Positions 1 through 9,807 of a stretch of DNA of 64,000 nt are shown piece after piece. The notes beneath the pieces were generated by a model. The model saw only the letters and a program-made list of their open reading frames with translations. It was not told where the DNA came from and did not search any database. The first letter of the stretch is position 1, and every line of letters begins with the position of its first letter. The position numbers were made by a program, and so were the translations under genes. The stretch is taken from NCBI RefSeq assembly GCF_004078655.1, contig NZ_RZNC01000003.1:372001-436000 (forward strand), given 5' to 3'. This DNA comes from Labedella populi. GTDB taxonomy: Bacteria > Actinomycetota > Actinomycetes > Actinomycetales > Microbacteriaceae.

Positions 1-136
1 CTCCGTGCGACAACGCAGCGAGAGCGTCGATCGCCGGCGGCGCAGCGATCGCTTCGGCCTCGACGGCGGCGAGCGACACCGCCTCTTGACGGGCCAGAGC
101 GTCGTGGGCTGCGCCGGCCGTGAGTTCGGCCAGCAT
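1..136 (-). CDS. trpC: Indole-3-glycerol phosphate synthase, N-terminal fragment
   Basis: First 45 residues of the enzyme that closes the ring of CdRP to form indole-3-glycerol phosphate in tryptophan synthesis. The frame opens with an ATG at 136 and runs off the left edge without a stop. The visible part (MLAELTAGAAHDAL...) is the Ala-rich N-terminal helix typical of actinobacterial TrpC; the barrel and catalytic residues are outside the window. It starts 4 bp after the small Trp-operon membrane gene, with trpE two genes further upstream, which is the usual actinobacterial order. The call rests on this context plus a short N-terminus, so it is probable rather than proven. Confidence 0.75.
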   Translation of the reverse strand, partial: MLAELTAGAAHDALARQEAVSLAAVEAEAIAAPPAIDALAALSHG

Positions 137-140
137 GGGG

Positions 141-371
141 CTAGTGCTCCTTCGCGGAGTACTTGTCGCCGTATGCGCCGTAGCCGGCCTTCGACATGAT
201 GAAGCCGACGATCGCCCCGATGAGGAGGAGTCCGACGCTCGCCCAGACGAGGACGGGCATGTCGAGCCAGAAGAACAACGTGCCGAGGGCGGTGGCCACG
301 AGCATGACCACGACGGCGGTCCAGGCTGCGGGCGAGTGTCCGTGTCCCGGCTCGGTCGACATGTCGCTCAT
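141..371 (-). CDS. Small membrane protein of the trp operon (DUF6704/HGxxP type)
   Basis: A 76-residue protein with a short polar N-terminus containing GHGHSPAAW and two hydrophobic segments (about residues 16-36 and 40-59), so two membrane helices. Its place between the Trp-associated membrane protein and trpC, and the HGxSPAAWT motif, match a family conserved in actinobacterial trp operons, annotated as DUF6704 or HGxxPAAW. No biochemical function is established. It lies 39 bp downstream of the preceding gene, and its stop is 4 bp before the trpC start, so co-transcription and coupled translation are likely. Confidence 0.8.
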   Translation of the reverse strand: MSDMSTEPGHGHSPAAWTAVVVMLVATALGTLFFWLDMPVLVWASVGLLLIGAIVGFIMSKAGYGAYGDKYSAKEH

Positions 372-410
372 TGCTCTCCTTCGTGAGTGGGTCGGTGAGA
401 GTCTACCGGG

Positions 411-1004
411 TCACCGAGTGGGGTCATCGCCGCGGCTCAGCTCGTCCCAGCTGTCGACGGAGTCGAGCGGCGCCCCGTCGTCGGCGTGCTCGAGACGTAG
501 GGCATCGTACTTCCGCGAGGGGCCGGGCCACCGGGACGCCGTCACGAGCACGAGCACCCCGGCGAGCACGAGGAGCGCTCCGACGAACATGGTGGCGCCG
601 GGCCACACCGACACCTCGACCGCGCCGACGACGGCCGCGACGGACTCGCGCCCGGCGATCCCGGTCGCGGCGCTGATCGCCGAGGTCGACGAGCCGACGG
701 GGTCGACCGAGGCGAGCACCCCGGACAGGATGACGGAGCCCCCGATCAGGATCGTCAGGAGCGCGAGCACGACCCGGAAGCCGCGGCCGGCGATGCTGAG
801 CGCCGCACCGGCCGCGAGGCCGGCGAGCCCGAGGGCCGCGAGGGCGGGTGCCGCCGTCTCGCCCGTGACGACGACGGGAACGTCCGAACTCGCTCCCGCC
901 GTCACCTCGAGCACGAACCACTCTCGCGTCCACGCCAGGAACACGAGTCCCGAGACCGCGAGCACCGCGACGATCGAGAGGGACTTGAGCCGTCGCGCCG
1001 TCAC
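411..1004 (-). CDS. Trp biosynthesis-associated membrane protein
   Basis: A 197-residue integral membrane protein with about four hydrophobic segments (near residues 6-25, 52-72, 77-98 and 130-155), a tryptophan-containing extracytoplasmic-looking loop (TREWFV) and an acidic hydrophilic tail. Size, topology and position directly after trpE match the Trp_oprn_chp family (TIGR02234/PF09534), found only in actinobacterial trp operons. The role is unknown; transport of a tryptophan precursor or product has been suggested from context alone. It begins 4 bp after the trpE stop, so it is part of the same operon. Confidence 0.88.
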   Translation of the reverse strand: MTARRLKSLSIVAVLAVSGLVFLAWTREWFVLEVTAGASSDVPVVVTGETAAPALAALGLAGLAAGAALSIAGRGFRVVLALLTILIGGSVILSGVLASVDPVGSSTSAISAATGIAGRESVAAVVGAVEVSVWPGATMFVGALLVLAGVLVLVTASRWPGPSRKYDALRLEHADDGAPLDSVDSWDELSRGDDPTR

Positions 1005-1008
1005 ATCG

Positions 1009-2538
1009 TCACCGGATCCGCGTCATGGCGTTCGCCACAGCGACCGCTCGGAGCGGCGCCGCCGCCTTGTTCTGGGACTCGAGGAATTCGCTCGCCGGGT
1101 CGGAGTCGGCGACGAGACCGCCGCCCGCCTGGACGAACGCCGTCCCGCGCATGATGGTCGCCGTGCGGATCGCGATGGCGAGGTCGACGTCTCCCGAGAA
1201 GCCGAAATACCCCACCACTCCCCCGTAGACGCCGCGCTGCGCAGGCTCGAGCTCGTCGATGATCTCGAGCGCTCGCGGCTTGGGCGCTCCCGAGAGCGTC
1301 CCGGCGGGGAACGTGGCCCGGAAGACGTCGAGGCTCGAGGTTCCGGGGGCGAGGTCGCCCTCGACGCTCGAGACGAGGTGCATGATGTGGCTGAAGCGCT
1401 CCACCCTCATGAATTCGGTGACCTCGACGGTGCCGGGCGTGCACACCTTGAGCAGGTCGTTGCGGGCGAGATCGACGAGCATGAGATGCTCGGCGCGCTC
1501 CTTCGCATCGGCGGCGAGCTCCGCCTCCAGATCGGCGTCCTCCTCAGGTGTCGCTCCGCGCGGCTTCGATCCCGCGATGGGGTGCGTGAAGACGCGGCCG
1601 TCCTGCACCTTCACGAGTGCCTCCGGTGAGGATCCGACGATGTGGAACGGTTCGCCCTCCGGGGTCTCGAGGCTCAAGAGGTACATGTACGGACTCGGGT
1701 TGAGGCTCCGGAGGATGCGATACACGTCAATCGCCGCGGCGTCCGTGTCGAGCTCGAAGCGCTGCGACACCACGACCTGGAAGATATCGCCCTCGCGGAT
1801 GTAGTCCTTGGACGTCACGACGGCATCGAGGAAGTCCTGACGGGCGGTCCGATGTCGCGGCAGCGCGGGTGCGTCGAGGTCGACGTTCGCGAGCCATGTC
1901 TCCGATGGTTCCGACAGCTCTGCCTGCATTCGGTCGAGTCGGCCCGCCGCCTCCGCCCAGAGCGCGTCTGTGTCCTCCCCGTCGCTCAGCACGTTCGCGA
2001 TGAGCATGACCGTTCCGCGGCGATGGTCGAGCACGACGAGGTCTGCCGCGAAGCTCACTGCTTGGCCGGGTACGCCGATCTCGTCCGCCGGGCGGCCCGG
2101 GAGGTTCTCGATCTGTCGGATCGCCTCCCACCCGATGAAGCCGACGAGGCCGCCCGTGAGGGGAGGATGGCCGGCGATCTTGGCGGTCTGCCACCGGGCG
2201 TGAAGGGCCTCGATCGCTCGCAACGGCTCCCGCGGGGCGTCATCGCCGAGCGCGCGGGCGGCCGGAAGACCCAGGTCCAGCCACACCGCCTCGTCCCCGC
2301 TCTGCGTCAACACACCGAACGAGCGGACACCCACGAAGGAGAATCGGCTCCAGATGCCGCCCTGCTCGGCGGACTCGAGGAGGAACGTGCCCGGCCGACC
2401 GGCGGCGAGCTTGCGGTAGATGCCGACAGGCGTCTCCCCGTCGGCGAAGACCTCGCGGATCACGGGCACCACTCGGTGCGTCCCGACGAGGGCATCGAAC
2501 GCCTCGCGCGTCGTCGATCCGCCCATCGCGGCCGTCAC
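1009..2538 (-). CDS. trpE: Anthranilate synthase component I
   Basis: Converts chorismate and ammonia (supplied by TrpG) to anthranilate, the first committed step to tryptophan. The 509-residue protein carries the LLES feedback-binding motif near residue 60 ([11 protein letters not shown]) and the chorismate-binding core with [22 protein letters not shown], the [13 protein letters not shown] segment and [19 protein letters not shown] at 2538 is preferred: GGAG lies 8 nt before it and it overlaps the hisI stop as GTGA; an ATG four codons on lacks a well-placed site. No TrpG is fused or adjacent, so the glutaminase subunit must be encoded elsewhere. Tryptophan inhibition is expected from the retained motif. 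Confidence 0.95.
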   Translation of the reverse strand: MTAAMGGSTTREAFDALVGTHRVVPVIREVFADGETPVGIYRKLAAGRPGTFLLESAEQGGIWSRFSFVGVRSFGVLTQSGDEAVWLDLGLPAARALGDDAPREPLRAIEALHARWQTAKIAGHPPLTGGLVGFIGWEAIRQIENLPGRPADEIGVPGQAVSFAADLVVLDHRRGTVMLIANVLSDGEDTDALWAEAAGRLDRMQAELSEPSETWLANVDLDAPALPRHRTARQDFLDAVVTSKDYIREGDIFQVVVSQRFELDTDAAAIDVYRILRSLNPSPYMYLLSLETPEGEPFHIVGSSPEALVKVQDGRVFTHPIAGSKPRGATPEEDADLEAELAADAKERAEHLMLVDLARNDLLKVCTPGTVEVTEFMRVERFSHIMHLVSSVEGDLAPGTSSLDVFRATFPAGTLSGAPKPRALEIIDELEPAQRGVYGGVVGYFGFSGDVDLAIAIRTATIMRGTAFVQAGGGLVADSDPASEFLESQNKAAAPLRAVAVANAMTRIR

Positions 2539-2900
2539 GACGCCTGCTCCGGCGATCCGGGGACGACCTCGACGGGATCGCCGTCGAAGCACGAGTGGGT
2601 CCCGGTGTGGCAGGCCGCGCCGATCTGCTCGACCTGGACGAGCACCGTGTCCCCGTCGCAATCGAGAGCGGCCGAGCGGACGTATTGGGCGTGCCCCGAG
2701 GTGTCGCCCTTCCGCCAGTACTCCTGTCGCGAACGCGACCAGAACGTCACGCGCCCCTCGGTGAGGGTTCGCCGCAGCGCTTCGTCGTCCATGTAACCGA
2801 GCATCAACACCTCGTGGGAGTCCCACTGCTGGATGATCGCCGGGACGAGACCGTCCGGGGCGAACCTCACACGGTCGATGACGGTTTGTGCATCGGTCAT
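2535..2900 (-). CDS. hisI: Phosphoribosyl-AMP cyclohydrolase
   Basis: Opens the adenine ring of PR-AMP, the third step of histidine synthesis. The 121-residue protein has the standard single-domain length and the metal-binding features of the family: DCDGD near residue 80 and CHTGTHSCF near residue 98, plus the substrate motif [12 protein letters not shown]. HisE activity is on a separate gene at 4560, so this is the unfused actinobacterial arrangement. The start overlaps the hisF stop, and its own stop overlaps the trpE start as GTGA, which implies tight translational coupling from his to trp genes. Confidence 0.96.
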   Translation of the reverse strand: MTDAQTVIDRVRFAPDGLVPAIIQQWDSHEVLMLGYMDDEALRRTLTEGRVTFWSRSRQEYWRKGDTSGHAQYVRSAALDCDGDTVLVQVEQIGAACHTGTHSCFDGDPVEVVPGSPEQAS

Positions 2901-3661
2901 CAGCGGACTCCGATCCCTTCGTCTTTCATGGCGGCCTTGACCTCGCCGATCGACAGCTGGCCCGAGTGGAAGACGCTCGCGGCGAGTACCGCGTCGGCTC
3001 CCGCGCGGATGGCCGGCGCGAAATGCGCAGGCTGCCCTGCTCCCCCTGAGGCGATCACGGGCACGCTGCTCACGCCACGCATGGCCTCGATGAGATCGAG
3101 GTCGAAGCCGTTCTTCGTCCCGTCGGCGTCGATCGAGTTGACGAGGAGCTCGCCCGCGCCCCGCTCGATCGCCTCACGCGCCCACTCGAGAGCATCGATG
3201 CGGGTGACCGTCCGGCCTCCGTGCGTCGTCACGACGAACCCGGAGGGCGTGCCCTCCGCTCGCGTCACATCGAGCGACAGCACGACGACCTGTGCCCCGA
3301 ACCGATCGGCGATCTCACCGACGAGGTCGGGCCTCCTGATGGCCGCCGAGTTCACACCGATCTTGTCCGCTCCGGAGCCGAGGAGCCGCGCGACGTCCTC
3401 GGCGGAGCGCACGCCTCCACCGACGGTGAGTGGGACGAACACCTGCTCGGCGGTTCGCGTGACGACGTCGTAGGTCGTGCCGCGGCTCTCCACCGTCGCG
3501 GTGACGTCGAGGAAGGTCAGCTCGTCGGCGCCCTGCGCGGCATACCGGGCCGCGAGCTCGACGGGGTCGCCGGCGTCGGCGAGGTTTTGGAAGTTCACAC
3601 CCTTCACGACGCGGCCGTCCGCCACGTCGAGACACGGGATGACACGTACGGCGAGAGACAT
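2900..3661 (-). CDS. hisF: Imidazole glycerol phosphate synthase, cyclase subunit
   Basis: Cyclase half of IGP synthase, which with the HisH glutaminase makes imidazole glycerol phosphate and AICAR. The 253-residue (beta/alpha)8 barrel begins [18 protein letters not shown], including the catalytic Asp of the first strand, and has [16 protein letters not shown] with the second catalytic Asp, then phosphate-binding loops VGGGVRS and ASGGAG. HisH is not in this window, so histidine genes are split between loci. It lies 13 bp after the hisG stop and overlaps hisI at its end. Confidence 0.97.
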   Translation of the reverse strand: MSLAVRVIPCLDVADGRVVKGVNFQNLADAGDPVELAARYAAQGADELTFLDVTATVESRGTTYDVVTRTAEQVFVPLTVGGGVRSAEDVARLLGSGADKIGVNSAAIRRPDLVGEIADRFGAQVVVLSLDVTRAEGTPSGFVVTTHGGRTVTRIDALEWAREAIERGAGELLVNSIDADGTKNGFDLDLIEAMRGVSSVPVIASGGAGQPAHFAPAIRAGADAVLAASVFHSGQLSIGEVKAAMKDEGIGVR

Positions 3662-3674
3662 CGCGACCGCCCGC

Positions 3675-4514
3675 CTACAACCGGGCCGCGTGGATCGCGC
3701 TGACGAGGATGGCGCGGGCTCCGAGTCCGTAGAGCTCGTCCATGACGCTGTTCGTGTCCTCGCGCCGGACCATGACCCGGACCGCTACCCATTCCGGATC
3801 GCGGAGCGGAGACACCGTCGGAGACTCGATGCCACCGGCGATCACCGTCGCCTGTTCGAGTAGGGCGACCGGCAGGTCGTAGTCCATGAGGACGAACTGG
3901 CGCGCGACGAGCACGCCCTGCAGCCGACGCAGAAGGGTCGGGAGTCCGGCGGGAACCGATGGCGAGGTGACGAGCACGGCGCTCGATCGCAGGATCACCG
4001 GTCCGAAGATCTCGAGCCCGGCGTTGCGCAGCGACGAGCCGGTCTCGACGACGTCGGCGACGGCGTCGGCGACCCCGAGCTGCACGGCAGACTCGACGGC
4101 GCCGTCGAGCTTCACGAGTGTCGACGTCACACCGGCCTCGGCGAGGAAGTCGCCGACGAGACCGGGATAACTCGTCGCGAGCCGCTTCCCCTCGAGGTCG
4201 GACAGCTCCGAGAATCGACCCGTCGGGCCGGCGAATCGGAACGTCGAGCGCGCGAAGTCGAGCTCCGCGACCTCCGTAGCCTCGCTGTGCGAGTCGAGCA
4301 GGAGGTCTCGCCCGGTGATCCCCACGTCGAGGGCGCCGGAACCCACGTATGTCGCGATGTCGCGGGGGCGGAGGTAGAAGAACTCGACGTCATTGCGGGA
4401 GTCGAGGAGGTGGAGGACCTTCGGGTCCTTCCGCACGGCGTAGCCGGCCTCGTCGAGCATGAGGGCGGCCGTCTCGGCCAGCGAGCCCTTGTTGGGCACT
4501 GCGATTCGCAACAT
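3675..4514 (-). CDS. hisG: ATP phosphoribosyltransferase, long form
   Basis: Joins ATP and PRPP to give phosphoribosyl-ATP, the committed and feedback-controlled step of histidine synthesis. The 279-residue length and a C-terminal ferredoxin-like regulatory domain ([17 protein letters not shown] onwards) identify the long HisZ-independent form, which is inhibited by histidine. The N-terminus [14 protein letters not shown] is canonical, so the ATG at 4514 is chosen over an upstream TTG. A GAAAG sequence 8 nt before the start is a weak ribosome site. It is preceded by hisE 45 bp upstream. Confidence 0.96.
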   Translation of the reverse strand: MLRIAVPNKGSLAETAALMLDEAGYAVRKDPKVLHLLDSRNDVEFFYLRPRDIATYVGSGALDVGITGRDLLLDSHSEATEVAELDFARSTFRFAGPTGRFSELSDLEGKRLATSYPGLVGDFLAEAGVTSTLVKLDGAVESAVQLGVADAVADVVETGSSLRNAGLEIFGPVILRSSAVLVTSPSVPAGLPTLLRRLQGVLVARQFVLMDYDLPVALLEQATVIAGGIESPTVSPLRDPEWVAVRVMVRREDTNSVMDELYGLGARAILVSAIHAARL

Positions 4515-4559
4515 TGAAGAAACTTTCGTCGGAGACAACGGGTGACGTCGGGAGCGGCG

Positions 4560-4823
4560 TCACAGATGTCGGTAGACGTCCTCCGTCGTGAGGCCCTTCG
4601 CGAGCATGAGCACCTGCACGTGGTAGAGCAGCTGCGAGATCTCCTCAGCGGTGGCCTCGTCGGACTCGTACTCCGCGGCCATCCACACCTCCGCGGCCTC
4701 CTCCACGATCTTCTTACCGATGCCGTGCACGCCCGAATCGAGCTCGCGCACGGTGCCGGAGCCCTCCGGTCGGGACAGCGACTTCTCGCTCAGCTCGGCG
4801 AAGAGGTCGTCGAAGGATTTCAC
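4560..4823 (-). CDS. hisE: Phosphoribosyl-ATP diphosphatase
   Basis: Hydrolyses phosphoribosyl-ATP to phosphoribosyl-AMP, the second step of histidine synthesis. The 87-residue all-alpha protein has the MazG-like metal-binding pattern: [14 protein letters not shown] near residue 37, then [19 protein letters not shown]. Its ATG overlaps the rpe stop as ATGA, so it is translated by coupling to rpe. hisE and hisG in this order downstream of rpe is common in actinobacteria. Confidence 0.96.
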   Translation of the reverse strand: MKSFDDLFAELSEKSLSRPEGSGTVRELDSGVHGIGKKIVEEAAEVWMAAEYESDEATAEEISQLLYHVQVLMLAKGLTTEDVYRHL

Positions 4824-5515
4824 TCCCCCAGCCTACCGGCAGAGCGCTCCGCCTCGGCGCGGGCCGCATCCGCGAGGCGCCGCAGTTCCGTGATGCGGTC
4901 TGCCGGGTCGGCTCCACCGAACACGGCAGAGCCGGCGACGAACACGTCGGCTCCGGCGGCCGCCGCCGTACCGATCGTCTCGGTGGAGATCCCTCCGTCG
5001 ACCTGCAGATCGAACGTGAGGCCGCGTCGCTCGCGGATGTGGGCGAGCGACCGCACCTTCGGCATCGTCTCCTCCATGAAGGCCTGGCCCCCGAAGCCCG
5101 GTTCGACGGTCATCACGAGGACGAGGTCGAACTCGGCGAGGTCGTCCACGACTGACTCGATCGGCGTGCCGGGCTTGATCGAGATCCCTGCCCGGGCTCC
5201 GCGGGCGCGCAGTTCGCGAGCGAGTTCCACGGCATCCGCCGCCGCCTCGGCATGGAAGGTCACGCCGGCCGCGCCCGTCGTCGCGTACTCCGGGGCCCAA
5301 CGGTCCGGGTCGTCGATCATGAGGTGGACGTCGAGCGGAACGGGTGACACGTCCTGGATGCGTCCCACCATCTGGAGTCCGAAGGTGAGGTTCGGCACGA
5401 AGTGGTTGTCCATGACGTCGACGTGCACGGCGTCGGCCGTCGCGATCGTCGAGAGCGCCGCCTCCATGTTGACGAAGTCGGCGGACAGGATGCTCGGGTG
5501 GATGCGGGCCGTCAT
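4820..5515 (-). CDS. rpe: Ribulose-phosphate 3-epimerase
   Basis: Interconverts ribulose 5-phosphate and xylulose 5-phosphate in the pentose phosphate pathway, which also supplies PRPP for the neighbouring his and trp steps. The 231-residue barrel shows all family signatures: SILSADF at the start, [16 protein letters not shown] (metal-binding His and Asp), [22 protein letters not shown] and QVDGGI. It begins 27 bp after the rsmB stop. The C-terminal tail after residue 215 is Arg/Ala rich and probably disordered. Confidence 0.97.
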   Translation of the reverse strand: MTARIHPSILSADFVNMEAALSTIATADAVHVDVMDNHFVPNLTFGLQMVGRIQDVSPVPLDVHLMIDDPDRWAPEYATTGAAGVTFHAEAAADAVELARELRARGARAGISIKPGTPIESVVDDLAEFDLVLVMTVEPGFGGQAFMEETMPKVRSLAHIRERRGLTFDLQVDGGISTETIGTAAAAGADVFVAGSAVFGGADPADRITELRRLADAARAEAERSAGRLGE

Positions 5516-5542
5516 GTGCTCAAGCCTAAGCGCCGTCGACGG

Positions 5543-6940
5543 TCATGCCTCGACGGCGAGGAGCGCGAGGAACATGGCGTCGGTCGCGTGGCGGTGCGGC
5601 CAGAGCTGGGCGCTCGATCGTGAGTCGTCGCCGCCCAGGTCGAGGCCATCGCCCGCGATGTCGCGCAACACAGCGCCGGCGTCGATCTCCGTGACGCGGC
5701 CGCCGGATCGCCGCACCGCGGTGGCGACGACCGCACGTGTCTCAGCGAGGTGCGGCGAGCATGTCACATAGGCGACGAGCCCGCCGGGCTTCGTGGCGGC
5801 GATCGCGGAGTCGAGGAGGCGGGCCTGGAGATCGGCGAGCTCCGGGACGTCCCTCGGTTCCTTCCGCCAGCGCGCCTCCGGGCGGCGCCGAAGCGCCCCG
5901 AGTCCGGTGCACGGAGCGTCGAGGAGGACGCGGTCGAACCGCGCCGGACTCGCGGCGCCGATCGTGGTGCCGTCCGACTCGGTGACGGGCACGTCCAGCG
6001 GAACGGCCGCGACGGCCCGACGCACGAGCTCCGCCCGAGCGGGCACGAGCTCGTTCGCCGTCACGGCGGCACCGCTTGCGAGGGCCTCCGCGGCGAGGAT
6101 CGCCGTCTTGCCGCCCGGGCCAGCGCACATGTCGAGCCACTGCTCCCCTGAGGCGATGGGGCGAGCCCGAGTGAGAGCGAGCGCCACGAGCTGCGAGCCC
6201 TCGTCCTGCACGCGGATCCGTCCTCCCGACGCGGTCACGGCGCGTTCCGGATCACCGCCGTCGCCCGTGAACCCCACCGGCGAGAATCGGTTCCGGGTGG
6301 CGTCCGTCGGCAGCGGGACGAGTCCCGGCAGCGCCGCGAAATTGACGGCGGGCGCTCGGTTGTCCGCCTCGAGGAGGTCGTCGAGCTCCCCTTCGCGACC
6401 CTCCGCCGCGAGTGCCCGTCGGAAGGCCCTGACGACCCACTCGGGGTGAGAGGCGAGCACCGCACGGCGCTCGTCGACGTCCTGTGCCGCCGCCGAGACG
6501 TCGCGCAGCCACTCGTCGGGCGACCGGCGCGTGATGCCGCGGAGGACGCCGTTCGTGAAGCCGACTGCCGACCGCGACGCGTATCGCCGCGCGAGCGCGA
6601 CCGACTCATTGACGGCCGCATGGTCGGCGACCCTCATCCCGAGGATCTGATGGGCTCCGAGGCGGAGGATGTCGAGGACGGTCGGGTCAATGGACTCGAC
6701 CGCTCGGTTCGCGGCGATCGAGATGACCCTGTCGTAGTACCCGCGCATCCGCAGCGTGCCGTAGCAGAGCTCCGTCGCGAGGGCCGCGTCGGCCCGATCG
6801 AGTCCAGCAGCCGTGATCGCGCCGGGAAGCAGGAGGTTGGCGTACGCGTCTTCCGTGCTCACCGAGGACATGACCTCGAAGGCCACCACGCGAGCGGGCT
6901 GGATGCGTTCGTCGGGCCGCCGCCGGGTCTCGCCGTTCAT
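5543..6940 (-). CDS. rsmB: 16S rRNA (cytosine-5-)-methyltransferase RsmB (Fmu/Sun family)
   Basis: Predicted to methylate a cytosine of 16S rRNA (C967 in E. coli numbering) using SAM. The N-terminal 150 residues form a NusB-like RNA-binding domain (ALATELCYGTLRMRGYYDRVI). The C-terminal Rossmann methyltransferase has DMCAGPGGKTAIL, LLDAPCTGLGALRRRPEARW with the DAPC cysteine, and the catalytic YVTCSPHLAETRAVV. Start is the ATG at 6940 (MNGETRRRP), which overlaps the fmt stop as ATGA. At about 465 residues it is of normal length. Adjacent fmt and metK fit a translation and methylation cluster. Confidence 0.94.
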   Translation of the reverse strand: MNGETRRRPDERIQPARVVAFEVMSSVSTEDAYANLLLPGAITAAGLDRADAALATELCYGTLRMRGYYDRVISIAANRAVESIDPTVLDILRLGAHQILGMRVADHAAVNESVALARRYASRSAVGFTNGVLRGITRRSPDEWLRDVSAAAQDVDERRAVLASHPEWVVRAFRRALAAEGREGELDDLLEADNRAPAVNFAALPGLVPLPTDATRNRFSPVGFTGDGGDPERAVTASGGRIRVQDEGSQLVALALTRARPIASGEQWLDMCAGPGGKTAILAAEALASGAAVTANELVPARAELVRRAVAAVPLDVPVTESDGTTIGAASPARFDRVLLDAPCTGLGALRRRPEARWRKEPRDVPELADLQARLLDSAIAATKPGGLVAYVTCSPHLAETRAVVATAVRRSGGRVTEIDAGAVLRDIAGDGLDLGGDDSRSSAQLWPHRHATDAMFLALLAVEA

Positions 6941-7854
6941 GATGCCGTGATCCCCTCTGCGGTCGTGAGACCGCGCCACCAGTCGGCGGCGTCCATGTCC
7001 TTCTTGCCCGAGGGCTGCACCCTGAGAAGTCGCACGGGAACCGACGCGGTACCCACGAGTACCGCGCGGCCGGCCGCTGTGACGACGCCCGGCGGTGGCG
7101 ACGGTGCTCCCTCGGGCGCCTCTGCGACGGCGAGGACCTTCACGCGCACCTCCCCGATCGAGGTGTGGGCCCCGGGTTCCGGCGTCATCGCCCGAATGTG
7201 CGCGACGACATCCTCGGCCCGTCGGTTCCAGTCGACACGCGCGTCGTCGACCCCGAGCTTCGGAGCGAAACTCGGCTCCCCGCTCTGCTCGGTCGGCCGC
7301 TCGCCCCGCTCGATCGCAGCGACCGCCGAGACGACGTCCGCAGCACCCGAGACGGCGAGTTCCGCGAGCAGGTCACCCGTGGTCTCATCCCCGGTCAGGG
7401 GCCGCTCACGCCGCGACCAGAGGGGGCCGGCGTCGAGTTCGGGCACCAACTGGAAGACCGACGCGCCGGCCCCGACACGATGCGCGATCGCGTGTTGGAC
7501 GGGCGAGGCGCCGCGCCACGCCGGCAGGGCCGAGAAGTGCAGGTTGATCCAGCCGTGGTCGGGACCGCTGAGGAGCGGCTCGCGGACGAGGCCCCCGTAG
7601 GCGACGATCACACCGAGCTCGGGGCGCTCCGCGAGGATCTGCTCCGTCGCGGTGGCGTCGAGTCGCGTGGCACGCACCACGGTGAGACCGCGCTCCTCGG
7701 CCGCCGCCGCGACCGGCGAGGGAGTCAGGACGCGACGCCTGCCGAGGGGGGCATCGGGCCTCGTGACGACCGCCACGACCTCGTGCCCCGCTTCCACGAG
7801 TGCGTCGAGCGTCGGTACAGCGGTGATCGGGCTTCCAGCGAAGACGATCCTCAC
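6937..7854 (-). CDS. fmt: Methionyl-tRNA formyltransferase
   Basis: Transfers a formyl group from 10-formyl-THF to Met-tRNA(fMet) for initiation. The 305-residue protein has the N-terminal hydrolase-fold domain with INLHFSALPAWRGASPVQ (catalytic Asn/His region) and a C-terminal OB-like tRNA-binding domain. The GTG at 7854 (VRIVFAGSP) is chosen because GGAGG lies 7 nt upstream and the codon overlaps the priA stop as GTGA; the in-frame GTG two codons earlier would sit on top of the ribosome site. Confidence 0.95.
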   Translation of the reverse strand: MRIVFAGSPITAVPTLDALVEAGHEVVAVVTRPDAPLGRRRVLTPSPVAAAAEERGLTVVRATRLDATATEQILAERPELGVIVAYGGLVREPLLSGPDHGWINLHFSALPAWRGASPVQHAIAHRVGAGASVFQLVPELDAGPLWSRRERPLTGDETTGDLLAELAVSGAADVVSAVAAIERGERPTEQSGEPSFAPKLGVDDARVDWNRRAEDVVAHIRAMTPEPGAHTSIGEVRVKVLAVAEAPEGAPSPPPGVVTAAGRAVLVGTASVPVRLLRVQPSGKKDMDAADWWRGLTTAEGITAS

Positions 7855-9800
7855 GTCCACACCTCCGGGTCGTCGAAATGGAGCCGCAGCGATGGCACGG
7901 CGCGTTGTGGGCGGCCCGCGATCGGTCGACGCCGTGCCGTCGCGTTGCGGATGAGGGCCGCGCGGAGCTCGCGCGCGACGTCGGCTCCCACACGGTAGTC
8001 GAAGCGTACGATCGATCGTACGCCGCCGTCGTCGACGGGCGTCGGGCCGAGCACGTCGCGGATCCCCACGTCATGGAGGCCGTCGACCGCCGCGGTCACG
8101 GCGTCGATGGGTCCCGTGACCGTCACGGTGCGGATCGACGGCGGGAACCCGAGCGCACGACGGTCTGCGAGCTCGCGCGCCGCGAAGGTCGCGTGCGTGC
8201 CGGCGGCGAAGGCCTGAGCGAGCGGGCCGGATACCCCGGCGAGCACGACGGGCGCGCGAGGCGCCGCGAGGGCCGCAGCGTTCGACCACCACCGCATGGC
8301 GTCCTCGGCGATCGTCAACGACTCGCGCGCGAGCATGCGCTCGCCGTCGAGGAGGAGGACCGCTCGGTAGCCGCCGGCCGCGATCGGCTCGGCGCCGCGC
8401 GTGGCGACGACGAGCGCCGGGGTCGCGGGCAGCGTGAGGACGCGGTGCTCGCCATCGGCCACGACGACTCGAGCGCCGGGGAACGCCCGACCGAGCTCCT
8501 CGGCCGTGCGCCCGCTGCCGCGCGACACGAGGCGTAGCGAGCTTCCCTCGCAGACGTCGCAGCGCCACGGAGCGGCGACGGCTCCGCACACTCCGCACTG
8601 CGGAGGCGCTCCACGCCGGGCGACGCCGAGCGGGCCGTGGCAGCGCGCGCACGTCGCCGCGGTGCCGCAGGACGCACACGCGACCACCGGGGCGTACCCC
8701 GGCCGGGCGACCTGGACGAGGACCGGTCCGCTGACGAGTGCCTCCCGAGCGAGCGCCCATGCCGTCGCCGGGATGCGGGCGCTCGCCTCTCCGGGCGGGT
8801 CCTCGGCGAGCACGACGCGCGGTCGCACCGAGGGCGACGGCGACACGGGCGAGAGGTAACCGAGTTCCACGAGCCGCTCCGCGTCGACACTGCGTGCGTG
8901 CGACAACAGGACGAGAGCGGCGCCCGACTGCGACTGACGCACCAGGGCCACGTCGCGCGAGTGAGCGTAGGGGGCGAGAGGCTCACGGTGCAGTGGATCC
9001 CCGTCCTCGACGACGACGAGGAGCCCGAGCCTCGATGCCGGCGCGTAGAGCGACGACCTGTTGCCGATCACGATGTGGGGGCCGTCACCGAGCGCCGTGA
9101 GGAAGGACCGATAACGATCAGCCGAAGGCTGTGCCGCATCGAACCGGAGGACGACGGCGCCGACCCCGAGCGCGTGGAGTGCGGCGTCGAGCTGGTCGAG
9201 GTCGCGGTGGTCCGGCACCGAGACGATGGTCTGACGACCACGCGCCGCGGTGTTGGCGGCGAGACGGGCAGCCGTGACCGCCCACGATCCCACCGACGCG
9301 CCGTCGGAAAGTGAGGTGAGCGTCGGGATGGCGTCTACCACGAATCGGCCGCCCGCCGCGATCCCCTCGTCGAGGTCCGATCCGGCGTACCCGGAAACCG
9401 GCTCGACTCCGCCAGGAGCGGGGGGAACGGCCGGGGAGCCCGCTGCGGCGTAGGCCTTCTCAACGCGGACCTGGCGCTTCGGCACTGCCAGTCTCAGGAC
9501 GTCACTCGCGGTTCCCGCGACGCGATCCGCCACGGCGCGGGCGAGGGTCCAGACCTCGTGCGAGAGGACCGGGACCGTCGACACGAGCGCGTCGACGGGG
9601 CTGAGCGCACCGGCGTGCTCCGATTCGTCGGCCACCTCGACGACGAAGGCATCGGCGACGCGGCCGGCTGAACGCAACGGCACACGTACCCTCACACCCG
9701 CCGCGACACCGTCGAGTCCGTCGGGAATCGCGTAGTCGAAGAGGTGATCCAGCTGAGGAAGGGGCGAGTCGATGACGACGCGCGCGACCGCGGCGGCCAC
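7851..9800 (-). CDS. priA: Primosomal protein N' (PriA), helicase-degenerate actinobacterial form
   Basis: Replication-restart protein homologue of 649 residues. The N-terminal DNA-binding domain (ARVVIDSPLPQLDHLFDYAI) and the central zinc module with paired cysteines (CASCGTAATCARCHG, then CGVCGAVAAPWRCDVC) are well preserved. The helicase core is not: no GxGKT Walker A loop occurs where expected, and the DEEH box is replaced by VVVEDGDPL. This is the known actinobacterial pattern, so DNA binding is likely but ATP-driven unwinding is doubtful. GTG at 9800 is the only start that keeps the conserved N-terminus; the metK stop is 7 bp upstream. Confidence 0.9.
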   Translation of the reverse strand: MAAAVARVVIDSPLPQLDHLFDYAIPDGLDGVAAGVRVRVPLRSAGRVADAFVVEVADESEHAGALSPVDALVSTVPVLSHEVWTLARAVADRVAGTASDVLRLAVPKRQVRVEKAYAAAGSPAVPPAPGGVEPVSGYAGSDLDEGIAAGGRFVVDAIPTLTSLSDGASVGSWAVTAARLAANTAARGRQTIVSVPDHRDLDQLDAALHALGVGAVVLRFDAAQPSADRYRSFLTALGDGPHIVIGNRSSLYAPASRLGLLVVVEDGDPLHREPLAPYAHSRDVALVRQSQSGAALVLLSHARSVDAERLVELGYLSPVSPSPSVRPRVVLAEDPPGEASARIPATAWALAREALVSGPVLVQVARPGYAPVVACASCGTAATCARCHGPLGVARRGAPPQCGVCGAVAAPWRCDVCEGSSLRLVSRGSGRTAEELGRAFPGARVVVADGEHRVLTLPATPALVVATRGAEPIAAGGYRAVLLLDGERMLARESLTIAEDAMRWWSNAAALAAPRAPVVLAGVSGPLAQAFAAGTHATFAARELADRRALGFPPSIRTVTVTGPIDAVTAAVDGLHDVGIRDVLGPTPVDDGGVRSIVRFDYRVGADVARELRAALIRNATARRRPIAGRPQRAVPSLRLHFDDPEVWT

Positions 9801-9807
9801 GACGCCT

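Noticed and set aside
7855-7860. GTG at 7860 as the fmt start
   Set aside because: The GGAGG ribosome site would lie 1 nt from it; the GTG at 7854 has proper spacing and gives the conserved N-terminus.
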